Origin: Eutrigla gurnardus
Lineage: Eukaryota; Chordata; Actinopteri; Perciformes; Triglidae
Direction: 5' to 3'
DNA length: 64,000 nt
Assembly: GCA_963514095.1 (NCBI GenBank)
Contig: OY741287.1
Coordinates: 11,304,944 to 11,368,943, forward strand
Shown here: positions 21,675-29,809 of the stretch, in pieces
How positions within the stretch are numbered: position 1 is the stretch's first letter
Layout: every line of letters starts with the position of its first letter
The notes under the pieces: model-generated
What the model was told of the DNA's origin: nothing
Databases searched by the model: none
What the model saw: only the letters and a program-made list of their open reading frames with translations
Translations under genes and position numbers: made by a program

Positions 21675-22724
21675 TTAACCAATAATCTGGCGATCGGTAA
21701 TCGGTTTTTGATTCATGCTTAAAAATATTTCAGCACTTTCTAGTGAACATACTTCTTCTTCCTCCTCTTCTGTGTCTTGGTGTGTGTGTGTGTGTGTGTG
21801 TGTCCATGCATGACCTGATTTATTGAAGTCACGCCGATGAATCATCAACTCGTCTGGGTCTCCCTGCTCCTCCTCTCCCCCGCCAGCCTCCTTGACCTCT
21901 GCCCTTTGGAGCTCTACGTTCTCGAGCCCAATGTCCAAATTTACCACAACTGTAGCAGCTCTCATCTCCAAATCTCCGTCCTCCCCGTCCTTCTCCTCTT
22001 CCTCTCCCTCTCCAGGCTCCACGGCTAACATTGCCTCGGAAATACACATCAGTAAATGAATTAGCATAATTTTCATCATCATCATCATCATCATCCATGA
22101 CAAATATTTCACTTGCCTTTTTTGTTCCGCCTTTCTTGGCTTTTCATGGTCAGTCGTAGCTTGTATCCCAGCAGTTCCAACACCAATTAGGTGCTTCCTA
22201 CGGCTGTTGCTATCGGTGCAGGAGTGGAGAGAGTAGATGCGAAGAGAGAGGGAGGGCGAAGGAGTGGAGCTGAGGCCTGGACAAGAGGCGGTGGTGGCTG
22301 AGGGATGATGGACGGGGGAGGGTGGAGACCCAGAGGCACATACTTGTCATCCTGTTTATCTCGGTTGGAGTACAAAACAGGATAAAGTTTATTACATACT
22401 GAATCTTTTTCTTTTCCTTTTTCACCTTTTCTTCCTATCTTTTCCTTTCTTCAACCTCACTTTTCTCAATTTCTTCTTTACATTGTCTCACTTTCTTTTC
22501 TTTCTGCTTCTGCATTCCTCTCTTCCTTGCTTCTGCCTCTTCTAACCATGCTTTCGCCTGTGTGTATCCCTCTTTGTTCTACCTTTTCTCACTTCCCTTT
22601 AACCTTTCCTCTATCTTTTTTTTTTTACCAATTCTCTGCATTCTTCCACCTGCAACTTTCCTTTAAACCTTTTTCCCACTTCTTTATATATTTTACATGA
22701 TCTAGAGCTTTCTGGCTCATTCAT
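21675..22724 (-). pseudogene. ERV gag remnant
   Basis: The likely start is the minus-strand ATG at 22724 (MNEPESSRSCKIYKEVGK). It is followed by a Lys/Glu-rich stretch broken at a poly-A run and by several stops. A proline-rich piece (KYVPLGLHPPPSIIPQPPPP) lies at about 22340-22270. A nucleocapsid-like piece (22098-21829) has a zinc-knuckle remnant CYSCGKFGHWARER with Arg where the fourth ligand Cys should be, in an Arg/Gly-rich context. There is almost no room for a capsid domain between the last two, so an internal deletion is likely. A TG/CA microsatellite (21781-21802) is expanded inside. Confidence 0.75.
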
Positions 22725-22745
22725 TTTGCATCTCATTTATATTGA

Positions 22746-23400
22746 ACCTCGTCAGGTTCACAACAATATAAAAAAAAAAAACAACAACAACCTAAAACAA
22801 CTATTACAATTTCCCAGCTTGAATTTGTTAGTTATTTGTTTATTTATTTATTTATCTATTTAATTATTTTCAATACGTATTTTATTTAAACGTTTTTTCT
22901 ATTTTACCGGTCTTTTCATTTCTTTCCTTTTGAGTACTCTTACCTATGGGTCTCTAACCCTTTCCCTGACGTCTTTTTGTTTTCGCAGGCCTTCGGGATT
23001 AGTTTAATCCTTGTCCTCCCAAAGACAGTTTACCTGGATTTAGGGTCCTGCCCTAAATCTAAGAGAGTCCTGCTCCCCCAAGCCTGGGCTTGATTCTATT
23101 TATTTCCTTTTTCCTATTAGGTCCTTTGACCTATTCTAAGAGATCGATCCCCCAAGTTCCCGACTTGCTTTACTTATTAGAAATTTCTTACCCTTTCGAT
23201 GAGTCTCTGACTCTGTTTGCCTGGCTGGTCCGTCTCCCCTCTGTGGTTGGCCCCGTCACCGCCCCCTCTTCAGAGGACCTGGCCTCCTGTCCCAAACGAG
23301 GCTATATGAGCCCCGCGGTGGAGGTCTTTCAGAGGGTTTCTATTTCCTCTGCCTTAAGGTCTTCAGGTCCTCTTGTACGAAGAGAGGGAAAGATATTGGG
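22746..23400 (-). other. ERV leader (untranslated region between primer site and gag)
   Basis: About 650 bp, T/C-rich on the plus strand, without open frames of note. It is the position of a packaging leader in retroviruses, but no specific signal could be identified. Confidence 0.5.
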
Positions 23401-23418
23401 GCCCCACGTTGGGTGCCA
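23401..23418 (-). other. ERV primer-binding site, tRNA-Lys(CTT)-like
   Basis: The minus strand reads TGGCACCCAACGTGGGGC, three bases from the end of the 5' LTR. From general knowledge, tRNA-Lys1,2 ends in ...CCCCACGTTGGGCGCCA, so 17 of 18 positions would pair. Confidence 0.8.
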
Positions 23419-23421
23419 AAG

Positions 23422-23856
23422 TGTTAAAATAATTACCCGTTGGTATAGAACTGGAGGAAGGAGATCGGAGTCAGCTCAAGGTCCAAACAGGGATTTAATC
23501 TTGATCAAGAGGAGAATTCACAGAACAACATGCTGGTCTGTTGCAAAGTGTAGACTCAACGTATTGTGAGACAAACATGATATTTATCCATCTTCTTGTG
23601 GGTGTGTTTTCACTCAGTTCACAGGGATGGAAGTCATAAACTCCGATGTTTATCTAAACCTTGCATGGGTCGCAAACCCCACCTGGGTCATAAACCACAC
23701 CCATGTCGCAAAACACCCATGGGTTGCAAAACACACACAAATGGCCACAGGCCACACGTCACAGGTCACAGGACACATTTACATTCACCAAACCTTCTCA
23801 TGTGTAAGTCTTCAGTTCAGATGCCTCTCATCAAGAAGTACAAAATTTCCATATCA
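23422..23856 (-). repeat. ERV 5' LTR (435 bp)
   Basis: Same as 16499-16933. Followed on the plus-strand side by the target duplication 'acatc' (23857-23861). Confidence 0.97.
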
Positions 23857-23861
23857 ACATC

Positions 23862-24892
23862 TGAACTGATGTTGGTTGTAGGCTAACGTTAATACACAAT
23901 TCAGTCACGTTAGCTGACGTGCTAACTAGCTGACCAGCTTTCCATTATAAACTTGTTGGAAAAGGTAACGTTAGGAAAAAGGAATCACGACACACTTAAA
24001 CTTCATTTAACATTAAACATCGTATTATATCGTTGGCAGATAACGAGACTTACCTCAAAGCGAGTATCATTGAAAAGTGAAGAAGACGACGATGCCGTTA
24101 TCTTGACGTTCCACCAAAGATATTTTATTGTGAAGGAGATCACACTCTGAAATGCCAATAGTCTCACTCCAGTCTATGTGAAATTATGCCAACGACCCCC
24201 CCCCCACCTTTGGATCTACACGATTCACGTGAATGACATATTTGGACTGAAAACGGTGAACTTTGCTGAAAAATATTCTATTCAATGCATTATGTAAAAT
24301 AACATTCTGTTATATTAAAATATATCAAAATATTGGTTGGAACAAGTCTGTCTTTCCCAAACTTTGGTTGTGACTTGTCCTTATCGTCCCGATGCAAACT
24401 TCCGCCCTCGTGCACACATCAAACTGTGCAGCTCTAATGTGATCATCACAGGTTAGCGGCTGCATGAGGACCATGAGGGAGAACATGGACGTCCCCACTA
24501 TTCTGCAACAGCAGTGCTGTGTGAAGAGAGTGCAACACATTTCTTTGTCACACGGCTAATATGGTGTTAACGTGGCACAGTTGGTGTCTCCCTGCCTTAT
24601 TACGTGGAGCATCCACAGTTAGTGAAGTGTTGTGTTGTCTGCTTGTGGACCTCGGTGTCACAGTGGGACAGAGACCACATCAGCTTCACCCTTAAGCCAC
24701 GAGTACACGGGAATGTGATGGAACATGGCTGCAGGCTGTGGTGTTGTAACCATGTGTTCTGGTGTTCATGATGAACTGATGGTGGAATTGTTTTGAGTCC
24801 AGTTTGAATCACTGAATAGTTTCATGACATCTTTTTCTCTGGTGTCTGGTGTCTTTTCTCTCTCTCTATTTGATCTTCTATCATCTCTCCAG
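23862..24892. other. End of intron 3, no recognised feature
   Basis: Non-coding, with a C-run at 24198-24207. The acceptor region is 'tctatcatctctccag' just before exon 4. Confidence 0.5.
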
Positions 24893-25207
24893 ACTCTGTC
24901 AGGCTGCTGAATGGGACTAGTCTGTGCTCAGGCAGACTGGAGGTGAAGTCCAACCAGTCCAACCAGTGGTGGTCCTCAGTGTGTGAAGCTGACTTTGACC
25001 AGCAGGATGCAGAGGTGGTCTGTAGGGAGCTTGGCTGTGGGGCTCCTTCAGTCCTCCAGGGGGCGCTCTATGGAGACGTGGGGGCTCCAACGTGGACCAA
25101 AGAGTTCCAGTGTGAAGGCCATGAGTCTGCTCTCCTGGACTGTAGAAGCTCAGGCTCAGATAGAAACACCTGCTCACCTGGCAAAGCTGTTGGACTCACC
25201 TGCTCAG
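24893..25207 (+). CDS. SRCR-Ig gene exon 4: SRCR domain 2
   Basis: 105 codons, phase 1 in and out, acceptor CTCTCCAG and donor GTAGAA. A full group-B-like SRCR domain: DSVRLLNGTSLCSGRLEV at the start, SVCEADFDQQDAEVVCREL in the middle, and FQCEGHESALLDCRSS, TCSPGKAVGLTCSG at the end. Eight cysteines are present in the group-B order. One possible N-glycosylation site (NQS) lies near residue 20. It is clearly divergent from exons 3 and 5, so it predates their duplication. Confidence 0.95.
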
Positions 25208-25300
25208 GTAGAAGAGGAGCTGCAGCTTTGATCTGGTTCATTTCTGTTCTCATCAAACTCACTTTGCTCTTTGACTGACGACTCTCTTCTTTCTGTTCAG
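25208..25300 (+). other. Short intron 4 (93 bp)
   Basis: GTAGAA...TTCTGTTCAG. The last 26 bases are identical to those before exon 3, which marks the left edge of the duplicated block. Confidence 0.85.
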
Positions 25301-25788
25301 AGCCTGATGATGTCAGGTTGGTGGGAGGAGCCAGTCGCTGTGCTGGAACACTGGAGGTGAGACAGGGAGACTGGAGACCAGTGTTTGACTATGTCTGGAC
25401 CCTGAAGGAAGCAGCTGTTGCCTGTAGAGAGCTGGACTGTGGCTCTGCTGTTTCTGTAAGGAGAGAGGAGTCCTCAGACAGACCTGTGTGGTTGATCTGG
25501 TCTGACTGTGTTCATTCTGGATCCACTCTGAGGGAGTGTGCAAGATCACTCTCCTTTTCCTCCATCCTGGATCTCACCTGCAAAGGGAAGCCCCTCAGTG
25601 ACATCATCTATGACAGCAGTGTTCCCAGTATGTTCCTTCCTCTGTCCCAGTGACAGTCAGTGGTTTCCACTGGACTGAACTGTAAAGTTCTCCAGGACAA
25701 TGACGTCCTAGAATGTAGAGAAGTGGGCTGGTTTCTGGAAGCTTCAGACCCTCCATAGACTGCTGAGCTTCACCTGACAGGACACACC

Positions 25789-25820
<32 letters not shown>

Positions 25821-25854
25821 AGACCTGTGACATCACTTCCTGTTTTCACAGTGT
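25273..25854 (+). repeat. Segmental duplication copy 2 (partner 12005-12378 plus 13048-13277)
   Basis: Covers the acceptor, exon 5 and about 270 bp of following intron. The partner copy carries the 669-bp insertion, so this one shows the empty site. A (TCTG)n tract of about 8 units lies at 25790-25820. Confidence 0.93.
25301..25627 (+). CDS. SRCR-Ig gene exon 5: SRCR domain 3, altered donor site
   Basis: Near copy of exon 3 with two codons fewer (95 codons to the position of the normal end, G25585). At that position exon 3 has TCAG|GTAAGC, but here it is AAAG|GGAAGC, so the GT is lost. The next good donor in the open frame is A25627|GTATGT, which adds 42 nt (14 codons, GKPLSDIIYDSSVP) and keeps phase 1 for the Ig exon. 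I therefore place the exon end at 25627, as an inference. If neither site is used, read-through meets a stop at 25651-25653. Confidence 0.75.
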
Positions 25855-26366
25855 ATCTTGATCTCATTCTAATATTTAACGCTAGATTGTGGGCTTTAAG
25901 TCTCATGTTGTGTAATAAAAGTTTTCAGACATATCTTTTGTGTTTGATAATAATAGTAACCATAATTATAACGACAATAATAAAGGTTATTTATAGCACT
26001 TATCAAAACAAGTAGTTACATCATTCTTTATAAGGGAAGACATCAAGAGAGAAAAGGAGAGAATAAAATGCAACATACACACATTTCCAGATATTTATGA
26101 ACAAATATGAATAAATCCAAATTAATTCTTAAAAAATATATCAATCTGAACGTGTTCACAAACTACAGGTAGCATCTAACAGGATGTAACTGTTTCTATG
26201 ACTTCCTGTGACGTCTATGAAGACTGCTGGAAAGTGTTGGACTGGACGGCAGCTTTTAGGCTCCGCCTCCTGCTGCTGCCGTCTGATCTCGTCTACTTTC
26301 CAGGCGAGGAGCAGTTCATCTCCAACGAGCCTCATGTGACCGTTCATCATCTCTCTGTCTTTACAG
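25855..26366. other. Intron 5 remainder
   Basis: AT-rich. An open frame from 26198 runs into the Ig exon, but the strong acceptor CTTTACAG at 26359-26366 and the phase of neighbours argue that its first part is intronic. Confidence 0.55.
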
Positions 26367-26696
26367 ACCTGCTGCTGCAGCCAAACATCTCTGTGTCCTC
26401 CTCCATGGACGGGGTCTCCGAGGCCCAGCAGCAGGGGTTTCAGGCATTCAGGCGCTCCACCTTCATCGTCTTCTGCTCCGTCCAGCCACAGTACCCAGGA
26501 GGCTCCTTCCAGCTCACCTTCACCTCCTCCAACTCAGCACACAACTACACCCAGCCAGCTGTCAATCACACTGCCCACTTCCTGTTTCCTGCTGCAGAGC
26601 CCGCCCACCAGGGACGCTACAGCTGTGTTTATCACGTCCATGTTCTTTCACACAACCTCTCCTATGAGAGCCGTCTGCTCTCTGTCACTGTCGTAG
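26367..26696 (+). CDS. SRCR-Ig gene exon 6: Ig-like domain
   Basis: 110 codons, phase 1 on both sides, acceptor TTTACAG and donor GTAAGC. An Ig-like fold is suggested by the Cys pair in FIVFCSVQPQ and GRYSCVYHV about 65 residues apart, the strand-F pattern (G-R-Y-S-C) and the terminal SVTVV strand. One or two N-glycosylation sites (NIS, NYT, NHT, NLS) are present. It is the membrane-proximal domain before the TM exon. Single-exon Ig domains with phase 1 borders are standard in vertebrate receptors. Confidence 0.9.
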   Translation, partial: TCCCSQTSLCPPPWTGSPRPSSRGFRHSGAPPSSSSAPSSHSTQEAPSSSPSPPPTQHTTTPSQLSITLPTSCFLLQSPPTRDATAVFITSMFFHTTSPMRAVCSLSLS

Positions 26697-27237
26697 GTAA
26701 GCTGACTGTTCAATTCCTGATTAGCATGACTGAAAGAAGTGAAATGTAATAATATTCTTTTAGATTTAGGTTTAATCCCACAGACACAAAAAGAATGTGG
26801 CTGCAGCTGAAAATGAAGCAGAAGAATATTGTGCAAACAGGCAGCCTAAGACATATGGTTTTAATCTTATGCCAGATTGCCGGTCTGCCCATGCTCGGCA
26901 ATAAACTCCTTTCTGATTCTGATTCTGAACATCGTGTCCCGACGTCAGGCTGCTCCAATCAATGTGCTTTCATATCTATTAGGTGGAAGTTTAGGTCTCT
27001 GTGGAACAGAGGACCCAGAGTGTCCCTCTTCTCAGGCTTAACAAACTCAGAGTTTGAACTAAACCTGCTTTCTGGAATCCAGCCCTGATCTAGTGAACAA
27101 AGTGAAACCAGGTCTGTAAATGGTGACAGCAAACAATGGACTGGAGGACAGAATGCCAGGTCCCTAGTTTGTGTTGAATGGCAGCTGTTGGAGTCATGAT
27201 GAGTCATGTGATGACTGTCCATGTGTTTGATCATCAG
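26697..27237. other. Intron 6 with a LINE 3' tail and a dispersed repeat
   Basis: The segment 26810-26932 ends 'cggcaataaactcctttctg' plus ATTCTG repeats, a typical LINE 3' tail. The segment 26933-27110 has the 'cttaacaaactcagagttt' motif found in other dispersed repeats of this window. No exon was recognised. Confidence 0.5.
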
Positions 27238-27320
27238 ATCTGAGACCTGTCATCATCAGAGTGGTCACCGTGCCGCTGCTTCTGCTGTTGGTGAACGTTG
27301 GCCTTTACTTCTACTTTAAG
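27238..27320 (+). CDS. SRCR-Ig gene exon 7: transmembrane helix
   Basis: 83 nt, acceptor TCATCAG, donor GTACTG, entered in phase 1 and left in phase 0. It encodes RPVIIRVV followed by TVPLLLLLVNVGLYFYF and a closing Lys: one hydrophobic helix of about 20 residues with a basic stop-transfer residue. Confidence 0.9.
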
Positions 27321-27430
27321 GTACTGACACATGTCTGTTGTTGAGAGCACTGACTCAGTCTGTGTTCATTGACCTGGAGAGAGGAGCCATGCAGGAAGTC
27401 ACATGTCTGTGTGCTGTCACGTCTCTCCAG

Positions 27431-27550
27431 GCCAGCAGGGGGCAGAAGCCGGGCAGACGGGAGGACGTGGAGCCGGATTACTACAACCTGGGCGTTGGTG
27501 CAGCTGAAGGAGGGCCGACTGAACAGGAAGGAGCTCGGGGAGCAGAGTAG
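27431..27550 (+). CDS. SRCR-Ig gene exon 8: cytoplasmic tail and stop
   Basis: Phase 0 acceptor GTCTCTCCAG, 39 codons, TAG at 27548-27550. The tail begins with a basic stretch (SRGQKPGRRE) and has one tyrosine motif (EPDYYNLGV, a YxxL type) that could serve endocytosis or weak signalling. It is much shorter than the CD6 or CD5 tails. No AATAAA was seen in the next 150 bp; a LINE lies right behind the stop, so the 3' UTR may run through it. Confidence 0.85.
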   Translation, partial: ASRGQKPGRREDVEPDYYNLGVGAAEGGPTEQEGARGAE

Positions 27551-28261
27551 CACCTCCAAGGAGCTCCTCTCACATCCACATGGGTTTCTAACACACCGAC
27601 ACCAGCTCATGTTCATACGCATGTTCCTCTGGAAATATGACTCATCACATTTCTACTATATTGTTATTACTCTGGACATGAAAAGATGTCCATGTTGAAG
27701 TGGGGGGGTTGGAGCTAGGTGCTATCTCTGAAGCGTGAGGATCTGCTGGTGATGCTTCTGTACCTCTTCCCTGATGGTAAAAGAGTGAACAGGTGATGTG
27801 CTGGGTCGGAGGGGTCAGTGGGGATGTTTCTAGCCTTCCTGATGATTCTGGTGTCATAGTGTGAGGCGATGGTAGGCAGACTGCAGCCAATGACCTCGGA
27901 GGCTCTGTGCACTACTTTCTCTCTGTTGCTAGCCCAAATGTCCTCAGCTGACGCTTTGCTGACAATGACACTGATGTTCAGGTCCCATGAGAGGGACTGG
28001 TGTATGGTTGGACCTAAGAAGCAGAAGGAGGAGACCCTCTCAACAAGCTGGCCATTGATGGAGAGGGGGAGGTGTTGGGCTGCCTTCTTTCTGAGGTCAA
28101 CCATCAGCTCTTTGCTTGTAGATGTATTGATGATGAGGCTGTTGTCTTGGCACCACCTCACCAGCTGTTCTACTTCACCCTGGTAAGCACCCTGCCGCTT
28201 TCCTGATGTTTTGATGGTGGAGCAGCCTTCTGACATCATGCTCTGAGATTGAAAAGGGGGG

Positions 28262-29583
28262 GACCAGCCAACCTAGGGTGGGGGAGGCTGAGAGAGCTGG
28301 TCTGAGTTTCACTGGACTCCAATCTACAGTAGAAATGCCACAATTACAATCCCATCTCCACATTAACAACCTGTTTGAGCCCCTCCAGTCTGGTGTTCAC
28401 CCCCTCCACAGCACTGAAACAGCCCTCGGCAAAGTCCTCAATGACCTCCTCGCTTCTGCTGACACAGGTTCCCTCAATATCCTCACCCTCCTCGATCTGA
28501 GCGCAGCTTTCGATACCGTGAGCCCTAACATTCAGCTCTCCAGGCTCCAAGACCTCGGTATGGAAGGTACCGCACTCAGCTGGCTCCAGTCATACCTTTC
28601 CAAGAGATCCCACTTTATTTCCCTCCATAACCACACCTCTTCCTCAGCCACGGTCACACAGGGTGTTCCCCAGGGATCTGTACTCGGCCCCCTCCTCTAC
28701 ATCATCTCCATCCTCCCCCTTGGTCACATACTTTGTCAGTTCAACCTGGACTTCCACTGCAATGCAGACGACACCCAGATTTACCTCAGCAGGAAATCTC
28801 CCCCCTCACACCCCCACATCAACTCCTGTCTGTCAGCAATGAAAACCTGGATGCAACACAATCTCCTCAAATTTACCACGGATAAAACTGAACTCCTCCT
28901 CCTCGGCTCCAAATCCACACTCAGCAAAACAAACAACCCCACTGTCATCATCGACGGCAACACCATCTCCCCCTCTCCCCAGGCCCGCAACCTTGGCGTA
29001 ATGTTTGACTCCCCCCTCTCCCTTGAGCCCCATATCCACGATATAGTTAAAACCTCCTTCTGTCATCTCCGCTATATTGCCAAGCTCAGACCTTCATTCC
29101 TCCACGGCATCAACTCCAGCTCCACAAACCGACTCCAACTGGTCCAGAACCCAGCCGCACGTCTCATCAGCCTGTCCTAAAGAACCTCCACTGGCTTCCC
29201 ATCTCCCACCGCATCCCCTTCCAAATCCTGGTCCTCACCTAGAAGGCACTCCACCATCTGACCCCCCTCATCTCCCTGACCTCATCCCACCCTACCAACC
29301 CTTGCGGGCCCTCAGATCCACATCAGCCGGTCTCCTCTCCATCCACAAATCCAACCTCCGCAGCTTCGGGGCCAGAGCCTTCTCCAGGGCAGCTCCCAGG
29401 CTCTGGGACTCCCTTCCCCAAACCATCGGTGATTCTGAGTCCCTCACCATATTCCAGTCCCGCCTCCAAACCCATCTCCTTTCTTTCATTGTTTTGTCTG
29501 ATTGTCTGTTCATCTCTTGTCTGTAAAGCGTCTTTGGGTTCAGAAAAGCGTGATATAAATTGAATGTTTTATTATTATTATTA
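28262..29583 (+). mobile_element. 5'-truncated L2-type LINE
   Basis: Plus-strand reverse transcriptase from HSTETALGKVLNDLL through LLDLSAAFDTVSP, GVPQGSVLGPLL and NADDTQIYLS to the C-terminal LRSFGARAFSRAAPRLWDSL. The 3' end 'gtaaagcgtctttgggttc' and 'gcgtgatataaattgaatg' followed by ATT repeats is the usual L2 tail. Reverse transcriptase is open from 28278 to 29180, then shifts frame into 29077-29526. The active-site Tyr-Ala is replaced by Asn-Ala. It is a dead copy inserted in the opposite sense into the LINE around it. Confidence 0.9.
28278..29526 (+). pseudogene. L2 reverse transcriptase fragment
   Basis: Two overlapping frames (28278-29180 and 29077-29526) cover the C-terminal two thirds of reverse transcriptase. 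A frameshift near 29170-29180 separates them. The endonuclease domain is missing through 5' truncation. Confidence 0.88.
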
Positions 29584-29809
29584 GAAATCCTTCAGCCTCT
29601 TAGGAAGGGGGGCTCACATGATGCTTGGTCTTGTAGTTAGTGATTGTGTGCCGGCCCTGCCAAACCCCCTTAGTCATGGACTTGGAGCTTGTTTTCAGGT
29701 GCGACTCTAGAAGTGGCTTCAGCTGTTTGAGCTGCCTTTTGAAGTTGCTATTTAAGGAGTTTATATTGGTCTTTGTCGCCACATTGAAATGCAGCATTTG
29801 TCTCACTGC

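Larger units (their letters stand above)
16499..23856 (-). mobile_element. Defective endogenous retrovirus (gammaretrovirus-like), complete LTR pair
   Basis: Two 435-bp LTRs in the same orientation (tg...ca) are flanked by a perfect 5-bp duplication 'acatc' (16494-16498 and 23857-23861). On the minus strand the order is 5' LTR, lysine-tRNA primer site, leader, gag remnant, partial pol, env, polypurine tract, 3' LTR. Pol resembles gammaretroviruses (YVDD reverse transcriptase, MLV-like integrase C-terminus), and env has a CX6CC motif. Protease and the first part of reverse transcriptase are deleted, gag and SU are broken by stops and frameshifts, so this copy cannot make a virus. The LTRs look identical, which suggests recent integration. 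Confidence 0.95.
12322..24892 (+). other. Intron 3 of the SRCR-Ig gene (12.6 kb)
   Basis: GTAAGC donor to CTCTCCAG acceptor. It carries the 669-bp insertion, TA/CA and TCTG microsatellites, the Tc1 transposon and the complete ERV. Almost all of its length is explained by insertions when it is compared with the short intron after exon 5. Confidence 0.8.
4984..27550 (+). other. Host gene: SRCR-SRCR-SRCR-Ig type I membrane glycoprotein (8 exons)
   Basis: The exons are 4984-5035, 11919-11951, 12031-12321, 24893-25207, 25301-25585 (or to 25627), 26367-26696, 27238-27320 and 27431-27550. All internal introns are phase 1 except the last, which is phase 0. The coding sum is 1506 nt (502 codons) plus stop. 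The order of signal peptide, three group-B-like SRCR domains, one Ig-like domain, one TM helix and a 39-residue tail indicates a cell-surface receptor or adhesion molecule of the SRCR superfamily (CD5/CD6/CD163-like). The Ig domain and short tail do not match CD5 or CD6 closely, so I give no symbol. About 20 kb of the 22.6-kb span is intron filled with transposons. Confidence 0.85.
27700..29806 (-). mobile_element. Rex1/CR1-like LINE, interrupted by an L2 LINE
   Basis: The minus-strand piece 29806-29600 (MTKGVWQGRHTITNYK) matches the linker upstream of reverse transcriptase in fish LINEs. The second piece, 28262-27715, starts FSISEHDVRRLLHHQNIRKA and, after an internal deletion, continues VRWCQDNSLIINTSTSKEL to LLPSGKRYRSITSRSSRFRDS, the C-terminal end. 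The L2 element at 28262-29583 lies between the two. The reverse-transcriptase active site is in the deleted part. Clade assignment is tentative. Confidence 0.75.

Noticed and set aside
26198..26366. Open frame extending the Ig exon to the left
   Set aside because: The acceptor CTTTACAG at 26366 and the phase-1 rule of all neighbouring exons define the exon start. The added part has no signal or domain.
27338..27430. Frame leading into the tail exon
   Set aside because: It lies in the intron between the GTACTG donor at 27321 and the TCTCCAG acceptor at 27430. The exon frame is in phase only from 27431.
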